From: Micromonospora_J zhanjiangensis
Lineage (GTDB): Bacteria > Actinomycetota > Actinomycetes > Mycobacteriales > Micromonosporaceae
Direction of reading: 5' to 3'
Assembly (NCBI RefSeq): GCF_042650605.1
Contig: NZ_JBHSBN010000016.1
Location: 95,049 to 159,048 of the forward strand
DNA: 64,000 nt
Shown: piece after piece, positions 33,313-42,447 of the stretch
Layout: the number at the start of each line of letters is the position of its first letter
Position numbering within the stretch: position 1 is the stretch's first letter
Position numbers and translations under genes: made by a program
Notes under the pieces: generated by a model
Told to the model about the DNA's origin: nothing
The model's input: the letters and a program-made list of their open reading frames with translations, nothing else
Database searches by the model: none

Positions 33313-35049
33313 TCAGTCGCGCAGCGGGACCTGCCAGCGCAGCACCGTGCCACCCGGGTCGCCGGCCGTCACCTCGAAGACGCCGCCGTGCCGCTCGGCC
33401 CGTTCGGCCAGGTTGACCAGGCCACCCCGGGCGGCGGCCGGGTCGGTGCCCACCCCGTCGTCGGTGACCGTCACCGTCAGGTCACCGGCGTCGACCCGGA
33501 TGTCCACGCCGACCCGGCTGGCCCGGGCGTGCCGTACCGCGTTGGACAGCGCCTCGCGCAGCACGGCGAGCAGGTCCGGGCGGACCGCGTCCGGCACCGC
33601 GCTGTCCACCGGCCCGGAGATCGACAGTTCCGGCCGGAACCCCAGCGATTCGGCGGCCAGGTCGACGGCGTCCCGGATCTCGGTCCGCAGCGCGGCGGTC
33701 ATCGGGGTACGCAGCTCGAAGATGGCCCGGCGGATGTCCCGGATGGTGGAGTCGAGATCGTCGACCGCCGCGTTGATCCGGCCGGCCACGTCGGACCGGA
33801 CGGCCAACGGCACGGTGCTCTGCAGTTGCAGCCCGGTGGCGAACAGCCGCTGGATCACCACGTCGTGCAGGTCGCGGGCGATCCGCTCGCGGTCCTCCAG
33901 CACCACCAGCAGTTCCCGTTCCTCCTGGGCGCGGGCGCGTTCCATGGCCAACGCCGCCTGTCCGGCGAAGCTCGCCAGCAGCGGCACGTCCTCCTCGGTG
34001 CGTCCGGTCCGCCGGCCCACCGGGTAGCCGACGACGAGGACACCGTGCAGGGTTCCGGCGGCGGCCAGCGGCGACACCACCGCCGGACCGGCGGTGAGCT
34101 CGACCGGCCAGGGCGCGGCCTTGGCCAGGCACTCCACCACCGCGTGCCGGCGGTCGGTCACCGCCGGGGCGAAGCTGGTGTCGGTGGCCGGCAGCACCGT
34201 GCCGGTCAGCTCGGCGAGACCGTCGTGCGCGCTGTCGACCACCTCGACGGTGAACCGGTCGGCGTCCTCGTCGTAGAGCAGCACCAGCACCAGTTCGGCC
34301 TCGGCGACCTCCCGGGCCCGGCGGGCGACCAGCGCCAGCGCGTCGGTACGGCGTACCTCGCCGAGCAGCACACCGGTGATCTCGGCGGCGGCCGCCAGCC
34401 AGCGCTCCCGCCGGCTGGCCACCGCGTACAGCCGGGCGTTCTCGATCGCCACGCCGGCCGCGGCGGCCAACGCGACGACGATCTGCTCGTCGTCCTCGGT
34501 GAACTCGGCGGCGCCCCGCTTCTCGGCCAGATAGAGATTGCCGAAGATCTGGTCCCGGATGCGCACCGGCACGCCGAGGAAGCTGTGCATCGGCGGATGG
34601 TTGGCCGGGAAGCCGTACGACCGCGGGTGGTCGGTGATCTCGGGCATCCGGACCGGTCGCGGCTCGGCGATCAGCAGGCCCAGGACACCGCGGCCGCGGG
34701 GCAGGTCACCGATCGCGGCGTGCGTCGCCGGGTCGATGCCGTGCGTGATGAACTCGGCCAGCAGGTTGTCCGGCCCCACCACGCCCAGCGCGCCGTACCG
34801 GGCGCCGACCAGGTCGCAGGCGGCCCGCACGATCCGTTGCAGGGTGCTGCGCAGATCCAGGTCGGCGGCGATCCCGACGACCGCGTCGAGCAGGGCGCGC
34901 AGCCGCTCCCGGCTGGTCACCACCTCGCCGACCCGGTCGAGCATCTCCTGCAGCAGTTCGTCCAGGCGTACCCGGGACAACGGGGTCAGGCCCAGGGACG
35001 GGTGGTCGCTGGCGGTTGTCGGGTCGCGGTCTTCGGTCTCGGCCACCAA
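33313..35049 (-). CDS. devS: Haem GAF sensor histidine kinase DevS/DosS type
   Basis: 578 aa. GAF-A covers about 65-210; His151 in GFPANHPPMHSFLGVP lies where DosS has its haem-binding His149, so O2/NO/CO sensing is expected. GAF-B covers about 230-370. The kinase core has His395 in RERIARDLHDVVIQRLF (the same number as in M. tuberculosis DevS) and an ATPase domain with LREALSNAVRHARAS and VTDDGVGTDP. It phosphorylates DevR. The gene is 6 bp downstream of the P-type ATPase, so metal transport and sensing share one transcript. Confidence 0.93.
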   Translation of the reverse strand: MVAETEDRDPTTASDHPSLGLTPLSRVRLDELLQEMLDRVGEVVTSRERLRALLDAVVGIAADLDLRSTLQRIVRAACDLVGARYGALGVVGPDNLLAEFITHGIDPATHAAIGDLPRGRGVLGLLIAEPRPVRMPEITDHPRSYGFPANHPPMHSFLGVPVRIRDQIFGNLYLAEKRGAAEFTEDDEQIVVALAAAAGVAIENARLYAVASRRERWLAAAAEITGVLLGEVRRTDALALVARRAREVAEAELVLVLLYDEDADRFTVEVVDSAHDGLAELTGTVLPATDTSFAPAVTDRRHAVVECLAKAAPWPVELTAGPAVVSPLAAAGTLHGVLVVGYPVGRRTGRTEEDVPLLASFAGQAALAMERARAQEERELLVVLEDRERIARDLHDVVIQRLFATGLQLQSTVPLAVRSDVAGRINAAVDDLDSTIRDIRRAIFELRTPMTAALRTEIRDAVDLAAESLGFRPELSISGPVDSAVPDAVRPDLLAVLREALSNAVRHARASRVGVDIRVDAGDLTVTVTDDGVGTDPAAARGGLVNLAERAERHGGVFEVTAGDPGGTVLRWQVPLRD

Positions 35050-35055
35050 CCGATG

Positions 35056-37002
35056 TTAACCGCCGGGACCGGACCCGCCCGACCCCTCGATTCCCGCCGG
35101 CGTCCGCAAGGCGCGCAGGGCGTTCAGGATGACCACCACGTCGATGCCCTCCTGGAGGAACGCGCCCGCCACCGGCGGCAGGTAGCCGAACGCCGCCACC
35201 CCCATCGCCGCGAAGGCCAGTCCCATCCCGACGGTGGCGCTCTGCACGGCGATCCGGCGGGCGTGCCGGGCGATCTCCACCACGTCGGCCAGCCGGTCCA
35301 GTCGGTCCACGGTCAGCACCGCGTCGGCCACGTCGGCCGAGGCGGTGGCGCCGGTGGCGCCCATCGCCACGCCCACCGAGGCGGCGGCCAACGCCGGCGC
35401 GTCGTTCACCCCGTCGCCGACCATCACGGTCACCGCCCGGTCCGACTCGGTCCGGACCCGGTCCACCTTCTGTTCGGGCGTGCAGCGGGCCACCACGTCG
35501 TCCACCCCCACCGCCCGGGCCACCTCGTCGGCCGCCCGGGACCGGTCGCCGGTGAGCATCACCAGCCGGTCGAAGCCCGAGTCGCGCAGCCGCGCCACGG
35601 TCCGCCGCGCGTCCGGCCGGACCGGGTCGCGCAGCAGCAGCACCCCGGAGAGCGCGCCGTCCACCTCCACCCACACCGTCGACAGGCCGGTCGTCTCGGC
35701 GTACCGGCGGTGTTCCTCGGCCCAGTCCGGCAGCGGACCGGCCGCCTGTCCCACCCGGACCCGCCGGCCGTCGACCAGGCCGGTGACGCCGGAACCGGCC
35801 TGCTCGGTCACCTCCTGCGGCTGCGCCAACCGCAGCCCCCGGTCGGTCGCCGCGCGGACCACGGCGGTGGCCAGCACGTGCGGGGACACCTGCTCGACCG
35901 AGGCGGCCAGCCGGAGCAGCTCCGCCGCATCGGCGCCGGGCCCGGCCACCGTCTCCGTCGACTCCGGCCGGCCCATGGTCAACGTGCCGGTCTTGTCCAG
36001 CAGCAGGGTCCGGGCCCGGCCGAGCAGTTCCAGCGAACCGCCGTCGCGGACCAGCACCCCGCGCCGGGCCGCCCGGGACAGTCCGGACACGATCGCGATC
36101 GGGGTGGCGAGCAGCAGCGGGCAGGGGGTGGCGACCACCAGCACCGCCACCGCCCGGACGAACTGCCCGGACACCAGCCAGGCCAGGCCGGACAGGACCA
36201 GGGTGACCGGGACGAACCAGGCCGCGTACCGGTCGGCCAGCCGGACCGTGGGCGCCCGCTGCGCGGTGGCCTCCCGGGCCAGCCGGACGATCCCCGCGTA
36301 CGTGCTCTCCGCCGCCACCGCCGTGGAGACCATCCCGAACGCCGGTCCGGCGTTGACGACGCCGCTGCCCACCTGGTCCCCGGGACGGCGCTGGACCACC
36401 TGCGCCTCGCCGGTGACCACCGACTCGTCCAGGGTGGCCGGTTCCTCGACCCGACCGTCCACCGGCACCACGTCACCCGGCCCGACCACCAGCCGGTCGT
36501 CGGGCCGGACCGAGTCGAGGTCGACCACCTCCACCGTGCCGTCCGGACGCCGACGCCGGGCCGACCGGGGCGCCCGGGCCAGCAACTCCCGCAGGTCGCG
36601 GCTGGCCCGGCGCTGGGCGTACGACTCCAGGGTCTGCCCGGTGGCCAGCATGACCGCGATCACCGCGCCGGCCAGGTACTCCCCGGACACCAGTGCGCCC
36701 ACCAGGGCGAGCACCGCGATCACGTCCACGCCGAACCGGCGGTGCCACAGGTCCTTCAGCAGCCACCAGGTGGCCGGCAGCAGCGCCGCCACGGTGGCCG
36801 CCGCCCAGAGCAGGTCGGCAACGCCGGTACGCCCGGCCAGCCGGCACCCCCCGCCGGCCAGCACCAGCCCGGTCAACGTCCCGAGCGGCCACCACTGGGT
36901 CAGCACCCGGCGCCGCGCCGAGTCGGCGTGCTCCGCGTGCTGTCGCATCCGTTCGCCGTCCCTCGTCCGGCGGCGCCGCGCGCCGGCCACCGTCGTGCCC
37001 AT
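35056..37002 (-). CDS. P1B-type heavy-metal ATPase
   Basis: 648 aa from ATG 37002 (GGAGG upstream); ATG 36948 is an alternative. P-type ATPase with the metal-site motif VVATPCPLLLATPIA (Thr-Pro-Cys rather than the Cys-Pro-Cys of copper pumps), phosphorylation site DKTGTLT, MLTGDRSRAADEVA and VGDGVNDAPALAAASVGVAM. No N-terminal metal-binding domain. The TPC motif occurs in a little-studied P1B group; metal is not predictable (a Mn, Co or Zn type is possible). It sits between DUF6920 and devS in one operon. Confidence 0.9.
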   Translation of the reverse strand: MGTTVAGARRRRTRDGERMRQHAEHADSARRRVLTQWWPLGTLTGLVLAGGGCRLAGRTGVADLLWAAATVAALLPATWWLLKDLWHRRFGVDVIAVLALVGALVSGEYLAGAVIAVMLATGQTLESYAQRRASRDLRELLARAPRSARRRRPDGTVEVVDLDSVRPDDRLVVGPGDVVPVDGRVEEPATLDESVVTGEAQVVQRRPGDQVGSGVVNAGPAFGMVSTAVAAESTYAGIVRLAREATAQRAPTVRLADRYAAWFVPVTLVLSGLAWLVSGQFVRAVAVLVVATPCPLLLATPIAIVSGLSRAARRGVLVRDGGSLELLGRARTLLLDKTGTLTMGRPESTETVAGPGADAAELLRLAASVEQVSPHVLATAVVRAATDRGLRLAQPQEVTEQAGSGVTGLVDGRRVRVGQAAGPLPDWAEEHRRYAETTGLSTVWVEVDGALSGVLLLRDPVRPDARRTVARLRDSGFDRLVMLTGDRSRAADEVARAVGVDDVVARCTPEQKVDRVRTESDRAVTVMVGDGVNDAPALAAASVGVAMGATGATASADVADAVLTVDRLDRLADVVEIARHARRIAVQSATVGMGLAFAAMGVAAFGYLPPVAGAFLQEGIDVVVILNALRALRTPAGIEGSGGSGPGG

Positions 37003-37022
37003 CGCCACCCGCCTCCAGCCTC

Positions 37023-37811
37023 TCAACCGAGGCCGGGCCGGGCACCGGAAACACCCGATCCGGGAACCGCGTACGCGGGCGTCAGGTCGGAGACGACGCA
37101 GCGGAAGAACTCGCCGTCGCGCCAGCGGTCGGTGCCGGGGAACCAGCCGGCCCGGCCCGCGGCCGGCACGGTCAGCCCGCCGAACCCGGCGTAACCGGTG
37201 ACCTCGAAGCCGAACGGGTACCAGTCCCAGTGTCCGGTCCGCTCCGGGTCGCCCCACCGGTCGAAGACGGTCCGGGCCACCCGGTCCCGGTCGTCGAGCA
37301 CAAAGTCGACCGCGCAGCCGATCCCGCCGACGGCCAACTCCGCCCGCAGGTGCCGCCGGTCGACCGCGGTCCATCGGGTGCCGTACCGGGGTAGCAGTGC
37401 GGTCGGCAGCCAGCAGCCCTCCCCCGCCGCCCGGCCGGCGGCGCTGCGCGCCAGGTCCGGGCCGACCGCCCGCAGCACCGGCACCGCGCCGAACAGTCGC
37501 CAGTCCATCTCCGCCGTCCCGTCGACGCAGCGGTCCGCCCCGCTGATCACCCCGGCCACCCGGGCCGACCAGCGGAACCCCCGGGTCGGCGCGAGCAGTT
37601 CGGTGGCCCGGAACGGCAGCCAACGACCGAGCCGGAGCTGGCCGCGCATGCGCAGCCGGGCCGCCTCGGCGAGCGGAGTGCCGGGGGCGATCGCGGCGCG
37701 CAGATAGCGGCGAACCGGGTCCGGCAGCCCGGCCAGTTCGGCCTCGGTGAAGACGGGCGGCTCGTCGGCGGGGACGAGCCGCGCGTCGAAGGCGGTGGCG
37801 ACGGCGTGCAT
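37023..37811 (-). CDS. DUF6920-like (formerly DUF6544) protein
   Basis: 262 aa from ATG 37811. LPDPVRRYLRAAIAPGTPL opens the family pattern; RGQLRLGRWLPFRATELL, GCWLPTALLPRYGTRWTAVD and GHWDWYPFGFEVTGYAGFGG follow. Such proteins have a lipocalin-like beta fold and unknown function. It is first in the operon with the P-type ATPase (20-bp gap) and devS, and divergent from a universal stress gene across two DevR boxes. Confidence 0.8.
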   Translation of the reverse strand: MHAVATAFDARLVPADEPPVFTEAELAGLPDPVRRYLRAAIAPGTPLAEAARLRMRGQLRLGRWLPFRATELLAPTRGFRWSARVAGVISGADRCVDGTAEMDWRLFGAVPVLRAVGPDLARSAAGRAAGEGCWLPTALLPRYGTRWTAVDRRHLRAELAVGGIGCAVDFVLDDRDRVARTVFDRWGDPERTGHWDWYPFGFEVTGYAGFGGLTVPAAGRAGWFPGTDRWRDGEFFRCVVSDLTPAYAVPGSGVSGARPGLG

Positions 37812-37917
37812 CGGTCCGCTCCCTCACGGTTACGGGTCCCGCGTATCTCCGGCTCGTGGATTCCGGCGCCGGATCCGTCCGTCGCCCAGGGTCGCGCGGC
37901 GACGGGCCGGGCGGCCA

Positions 37918-38020
37918 GGGCCGGAAGACCCGTCCGTTCAGGTTGCTTCGGCGGCCCGGGTGAAGAGCCGGCCGGCGAGGTCGACGCCGGTGACCGCCCC
38001 GACGACGGGTCGAAGGACCC
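37918..38020. promoter_or_regulatory. Two DevR/OsdR-type boxes in the DUF6920/USP divergent promoter
   Basis: GGGCCGGAAGACCC (37918-37931) lies 107 bp before the DUF6920 start; GGGTCGAAGGACCC (38007-38020) lies 84 bp before the USP start. A looser GGACC-GTCG-GGTCC palindrome follows at 38021-38034. Confidence 0.7.
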
Positions 38021-38103
38021 GGACCGTCGGGTCCCTCGCGCCTACCGGGCCGGCCCGCGACCGGCTGCGATGGGGGCAGAAGCTGTGGAAAGAGGTGAGC
38101 CCG

Positions 38104-38577
38104 ATGACCAGCAACTATCTGATCGTGGTCGGGGTGGACGGTTCGGACGGCGGCCGGCGGGCCCTGGACTGGGCCGCGCGCGAGGCGGCCACCCGTGGCG
38201 GCACCGTCCAGGCCGTGACCGCCTGGCGCTGGGACGGGATCGAGGCCGGCCCGATCACCCCCGGCAACCCGGCCGAGGCGAAGGACCGCGCCACCGCCCT
38301 GCTGGACCGCGAACTGCGGGCCCTGCGCGCCCGCGTGGACGTCACCGTCCCAGTCGCGGGCGAGGTGGTCGAGGGCCGGCCCGCCGACGCGCTGAGCCAC
38401 GCCGCCCGGACCGCGGACGTGCTGGTGCTCGGCAGCCACGGGCACAGCCGGGTACGGCACACCGTGCTGGGCTCGGTCAGCGAGGAGTGCGTCCGCAAGG
38501 CGACCTGCCCGGTCGTGGTGGTGCCGGTGCCGGTGCCGGTCACGGCCCCGGCACAGGCACCGGTGCTGCGGTCGTGA
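38104..38577 (+). CDS. Universal stress protein
   Basis: 157-aa single USP domain: IVVGVDGSDGGRRALDWAAR at the N-terminus and the ATP-binding GSHGHSRVRHTVLGSVSEEC near the end (G2xG9xGS pattern). ATG 38104 follows AGAGGTGAGC. USPs of this type are induced by DosR under hypoxia. A low-complexity VPVPVPVTAP tail extends the C-terminus and overlaps, on the opposite strand, the 3' end of the monooxygenase by 38 bp. Confidence 0.92.
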   Translation: MTSNYLIVVGVDGSDGGRRALDWAAREAATRGGTVQAVTAWRWDGIEAGPITPGNPAEAKDRATALLDRELRALRARVDVTVPVAGEVVEGRPADALSHAARTADVLVLGSHGHSRVRHTVLGSVSEECVRKATCPVVVVPVPVPVTAPAQAPVLRS

Positions 38578-40153
38578 CCGCCGGTCGGTCGACCGGTGAC
38601 GGCTCGCCGAACCAGCGGTGCAGGGCGTCCCGCAGGGCCGTCCGGTCCGCGTCGTCCGGCCGGGTCGACGCGGACGCCCAGGCGACGTAGCAGTCCGGGC
38701 GCAGCAGCAGCGCGGTGACGTCGGACCGGTCGGAACGGGCGGCCACCGCGTCCACCCGGCCGGCCCAGGGCACGGCCTCGGCGGCGAGCGTCCCGCCCTC
38801 GGTGAGGTCCAGCAGCAACGGCCGGCCGGTACGGGTGAGTTCGGCCAGCCGTACCGGCCCGGTTCCGGTGTGCACCGTCAGGTCCGGTGCCCAGCGGCCG
38901 ACCAGTGGGTTCCCGGTGTCGGCGCCCATGTCGTACCGGACGTCGGCGCCGGCGATCAGGTGGGCGAGGTGCCGTACGGTGTCCGGCTGGGCCAGCAGCT
39001 CGCCGAACAGCTCACGCAGCGCGGTCACCGCCGGGCCCGGTCCGATCAGGACCGACTGCGCCTGGGTGTGCATGTTCACCCGCTCGGCGACCGGCCGGCG
39101 CTCGGCCTGGTAGCTGTCCAGCAGGCCGGTCGGCGCCCAGCCGCGCACCTGCGCGGCGAGCTTCCAGCCCAGGTTGACCGCGTCCTGCAGGCCGAGGTTC
39201 AGGCCGGGCCCGCCGATCGCCGAGTGCACGTGGGCGGCGTCGCCGAGCAGCAGCACCCGCCCGTCGTGGTACCGGTCGGCGAGCCGGGTGTTGCCGCCGG
39301 TCAGCCGGCGCAGCAGGTGCGGTCCGTCGCCCTCGGGCGGCCCGAGCGGTACGTCCGCGCCGAGCACCCGCCGGAGGCTGCCGCGCAGCTCGTCGATGGT
39401 CATCGGCCGGTCGGGGTCCGGCCCGTCGTCGCCGGGCTCGCGCAGTTCCATCGTGCTGATCAACGGCGGACGGCCCGGGAACGCCGCGAACGCCACCAGT
39501 CCCCGCTCAGTGCGGTGGTGCAACAACGGCGGGACGGTCCCGTACCCGGGCACCACCAGCCCGCCGGTCACCGGGTCGACCAGCTCCGCCGGCACGCTCA
39601 CGTGCGCGCTGCGGGAGACCGTACGGTCGGCGGTGACGCCGGGGAAGCCGATGCCGGCGAGCTTGCGGACCAGGCTGCGACCGCCGTCCGCGCCGACCAG
39701 GTAGCGGCTCGGCAGCAGGTACTGGCCGTCCGGACCGCTGACCTCGACGGTGACCCCGTCGGCGTCCGGGATCAGCCCGATCACCTCGTGTCCGTGGCGG
39801 ATCTCCACGCCGAGTTCGAGGGCGCGTTCGGCGAGCAGCTGCTCGATCCGCCGCTGCGGCACCATCAGCAGGTACACCGGGTTGTCCGGCAGGTCGGCCA
39901 GCGGCAGCGGGAACGCGCCGAACATGAAGTGCGGCGCCGGCCGGGGCGGGTTCGGGTCGCCGCTGAGCCGCTCGTACAGGCCTCGGCGGTCGAGCATCCG
40001 GACGACCTGACCGACGAGCCCGTTCGCCCGCTGCTCACCGGTCGGGGCGGTGAGCCGTTCCAGGACGGTCGGTCGGACGCCGGCCAGGGCCAGTTCGCAG
40101 GCCAACATGAGGCCGTTGGGGCCGGCGCCGGCGATGAGGACGTCGGTGGACAT
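38540..40153 (-). CDS. FAD-dependent aromatic monooxygenase (PheA/RdmE type)
   Basis: 537 aa from ATG 40153 (CGGAGGTTC upstream). Class A flavoprotein: IAGAGPNGLMLACELALAGV binds FAD, YLVGADGGRSLVRKLAG is the DG motif, and VLLLGDAAHVHSAIGGPGLN the GD motif. The C-terminal thioredoxin-like domain is present (LRPDCYVAWA). This class hydroxylates polyketides, rifamycin or simple phenols. No biosynthetic cluster surrounds it; the TetR gene just upstream in the same direction suggests an inducible detoxification unit. Confidence 0.9.
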   Translation of the reverse strand: MSTDVLIAGAGPNGLMLACELALAGVRPTVLERLTAPTGEQRANGLVGQVVRMLDRRGLYERLSGDPNPPRPAPHFMFGAFPLPLADLPDNPVYLLMVPQRRIEQLLAERALELGVEIRHGHEVIGLIPDADGVTVEVSGPDGQYLLPSRYLVGADGGRSLVRKLAGIGFPGVTADRTVSRSAHVSVPAELVDPVTGGLVVPGYGTVPPLLHHRTERGLVAFAAFPGRPPLISTMELREPGDDGPDPDRPMTIDELRGSLRRVLGADVPLGPPEGDGPHLLRRLTGGNTRLADRYHDGRVLLLGDAAHVHSAIGGPGLNLGLQDAVNLGWKLAAQVRGWAPTGLLDSYQAERRPVAERVNMHTQAQSVLIGPGPAVTALRELFGELLAQPDTVRHLAHLIAGADVRYDMGADTGNPLVGRWAPDLTVHTGTGPVRLAELTRTGRPLLLDLTEGGTLAAEAVPWAGRVDAVAARSDRSDVTALLLRPDCYVAWASASTRPDDADRTALRDALHRWFGEPSPVDRPAVTTAAPVPVPGP

Positions 40154-40307
40154 GGCAGAACCTCCGAGGGTCGTGGGTGCGCAGGGTGGACCGGCCCGGC
40201 GGCGGCCGGGCGACCGGGCGGTGCGGACGCCGTACGGGTGGATCGGGCCGGATGGCGGCCGGGCGGGATGTGGTCGAGCCGGTGGGGATCGGGCCGGTGT
40301 TCCGCCG

Positions 40308-40943
40308 TTACGGCGTGGGCAGTCCGGCAGCGAACTGATCGAGGGCGTCGAGCAGCAGCGTTTCCATCTCGACGGGCGGGTCGGTGCGCAGGCGGTGCGT
40401 CATGGCGACGTTGGTGGCCGCCATCACGGCGGCGGCGACCAGGCGCGGGTACAGGTCGCGGTCGGCGTCGGTGCCGGTCCGCTCGGCGACCGCCGCGGCG
40501 ATCTCGGCCTCGGCGGTCGCGCCGGCCCGCAGGAACTCGCCCTGCAGCGCCGGTGTGGCCACCATCAGCCGCACCCCGGCGAGCCACTGCCGGGAATCCG
40601 CCGGCACCGGGTCGGCGACCACCTCCGGGCCGGCCACGAACTGGCCGAGCACGGCGTGCCGGATGGCCGTCCAGATCGGCTCGTCGGCCGGCCGGCGACG
40701 CAGCTCCCGCGCCATCAGCAGGCACCGGTCCAGGTGGCGGGCGACGATCGCCTCACCCTTGCTGGAGTAGTAGTTGTTGAAGGTCCGTGGGGACACCCCC
40801 GCCGCCTCGGCGATGTCCTCGATGCGTACGTTGTCGAAGCCGCGTTCGACGGTGAGTCGGATGGCCGCCCAGCTCAACGTCGCCCGGGTGGCGCGCTTCT
40901 TGCGCTCCCGCAGCCCGAGGTGCTCGCCGTCCGCCGTACTCAC
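40308..40943 (-). CDS. TetR-family regulator
   Basis: 211 aa. The helix-turn-helix is RATLSWAAIRLTVERGFDNV with IEDIAEAAGVSPRTFNNYYS, followed by a helical ligand domain. It precedes the monooxygenase gene by 154 bp in the same direction and probably controls it. Two dyads just upstream (40964-40994) are likely autoregulatory operators. Confidence 0.9.
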   Translation of the reverse strand: MSTADGEHLGLRERKKRATRATLSWAAIRLTVERGFDNVRIEDIAEAAGVSPRTFNNYYSSKGEAIVARHLDRCLLMARELRRRPADEPIWTAIRHAVLGQFVAGPEVVADPVPADSRQWLAGVRLMVATPALQGEFLRAGATAEAEIAAAVAERTGTDADRDLYPRLVAAAVMAATNVAMTHRLRTDPPVEMETLLLDALDQFAAGLPTP

Positions 40944-40963
40944 GCCATCGACTCTACAGAAAG

Positions 40964-40994
40964 TTGCGCGCTACGCAAAGATGCGCCCTGCGCA
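40964..40994. promoter_or_regulatory. Two TGCGC-containing dyads, likely TetR operators
   Basis: TTGCGCGCTACGCAA (40964-40978) and TGCGCCCTGCGCA (40982-40994) are adjacent palindromes 21 bp upstream of the tetR ATG, in a locally AT-richer stretch. Confidence 0.6.
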
Positions 40995-41071
40995 ATTTTA
41001 GGTCGGCTCGGTGGGAGGGCCCGGCGGCAGGGCGGCAACCATTCACCTGCGATCGCCCGGGGGGCGTCCGG

Positions 41072-41842
41072 TCAGCTCCGGCAGTAGACGTCACCGGAGT
41101 TGGCGTCCCGCGGCAGAGCCAGCAGGTGCCGCGCCAGTTCGTCCGCCGACAACCAGCCGGGCAGGGCCAACGCCATCGTGTCGCCCAGCGCGAGGTTGAA
41201 GCGCCGGAAACCGAGTTCCGCCAGCCGGGTGAGGCAGCGCAGTGCGACCGGACGTTCGATGGTGGTGAACTCGAACGACAGCGCCGCCAGCGGACGACCC
41301 AGCCCGGCCAGCACCGCGTCCTCGAAACCCTCCACATCGATCTTGACGAAGGCCGGCACGCCGTACGCGTCGATCAGCCCGTCAAGGGTGACGATCGGAA
41401 CGTCCAGCTCGCGGTCCCACCGCTCCTGCGCCCAACCCGGCGCGCCGTCCGCGGCGCGCAGGAACCGGGTGGAGGTGGTGGAAACCGTCGGGTTGTCCGA
41501 GTTGACGTACAGCCGGATCCGACCGGGCTCGGCACCGCACGCCGCCTCGACCAGTGCGACGTTCTCGTCCGTGCCGTAGATGGCACGGATCGCGCGGGCA
41601 CAGGCGGGCTGCGGTTCCACGGCCACCACCCGCGCCCCCAACCGGCGGAAGCTGCCGACGTGGTCGCCGACGTGAGCACCCAGATCGAAGGCCAGGTCAC
41701 CGGGGCCGACGAAGTCGGCGTGGAACCGGTCCATCGCCGCCTCGCGGGCCGGGTCGCCGTAGTAGAACGCCAACGAGCGGCACAGTCCCGCCGTTGCCGG
41801 ATCCGCGTTGAGCGCCTCGATCGTCCTGGCCCGGGCATCCAT
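41072..41842 (-). CDS. FkbM-family methyltransferase
   Basis: 256 aa from ATG 41842. SAM-binding site FVGPGDLAFDLGAHVGDHVG, VVAVEPQPACARAI, then LVEAACGAEPG, TLDGLIDAYGVPAFVKIDVE and GFEDAVLAGL define the FkbM family. Members methylate hydroxyls of polyketides, sugars or peptides. It has no pathway partners nearby, and its start lacks a good ribosome site, so it may be weakly translated. The substrate is unknown. Confidence 0.85.
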   Translation of the reverse strand: MDARARTIEALNADPATAGLCRSLAFYYGDPAREAAMDRFHADFVGPGDLAFDLGAHVGDHVGSFRRLGARVVAVEPQPACARAIRAIYGTDENVALVEAACGAEPGRIRLYVNSDNPTVSTTSTRFLRAADGAPGWAQERWDRELDVPIVTLDGLIDAYGVPAFVKIDVEGFEDAVLAGLGRPLAALSFEFTTIERPVALRCLTRLAELGFRRFNLALGDTMALALPGWLSADELARHLLALPRDANSGDVYCRS

Positions 41843-41994
41843 CCGCCGACTGTAGGCGGACCGGGCGGGTGACGCCGGGTAACGCGACAACTGCACCCGG
41901 CTCCCCGCCGGTCCGCCGCATGCCCGGCCTGTTCGGATCGCGCGGACCCGGCGGCCCGGTGCCGGTGGTGACGCCCGACGGGCTGCGGTGACCG

Positions 41995-42432
41995 TCAGCG
42001 GGCCAGCAGGGCGATCAGGTCGCTGCCGGTGACGATGCCGACCGGCAGGGCCGCCGCGTCCACCACCACGACCGCGTCGACGCCGGCCGACCGCATCAGC
42101 TTCGCCGCGTCGCCGACCCGGGCGCCGGTGTCCACCAGCGCCGGCTCCGGATCCAGGCCCGCGGCGACCGGTGTCCGGGCCAGCGCCCCGGGATCGTGCG
42201 CCCAGGCCGCGGCCACCGCCCGGTCGGCGAGCACGCCGACGCACCGCCCCGCCGGGTCCACCACGGCCAGGTGCCGGCGCCCGCTGCGGACCAGGGTCTG
42301 CAACGCCTCGACGAACGGCACGTCCGCGGCGACGGCCAGCACCGGGCTGCTCATCACCTCGGTGACCGGGCGGGCGGCCAGTCGCCCGGCCCGGTCGCGC
42401 GGTTCCGGACCCGCCACGTAGATCGCCTTCAT
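41995..42432 (-). CDS. CBS-domain pair protein
   Basis: 145 aa made of two CBS motifs: VTEVMSSPVLAVAADVPFVE with GRRHLAVVDPAGRCVGVLAD, then ALVDTGARVGDAAKLMRSAG with AVVVVDAAALPVGIVTGSDL. CBS pairs bind adenosine nucleotides. It lies 15 bp behind the CBS-BON gene in one operon; in mycobacteria such proteins belong to the DosR regulon (Hrp1-like). Confidence 0.9.
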   Translation of the reverse strand: MKAIYVAGPEPRDRAGRLAARPVTEVMSSPVLAVAADVPFVEALQTLVRSGRRHLAVVDPAGRCVGVLADRAVAAAWAHDPGALARTPVAAGLDPEPALVDTGARVGDAAKLMRSAGVDAVVVVDAAALPVGIVTGSDLIALLAR

Positions 42433-42447
42433 CGCGCCGCCTCCGCC

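Noticed and set aside
33388..37194. 1268-codon + strand frame opposite devS and the ATPase
   Set aside because: Antisense shadow of two genes with clear family motifs.
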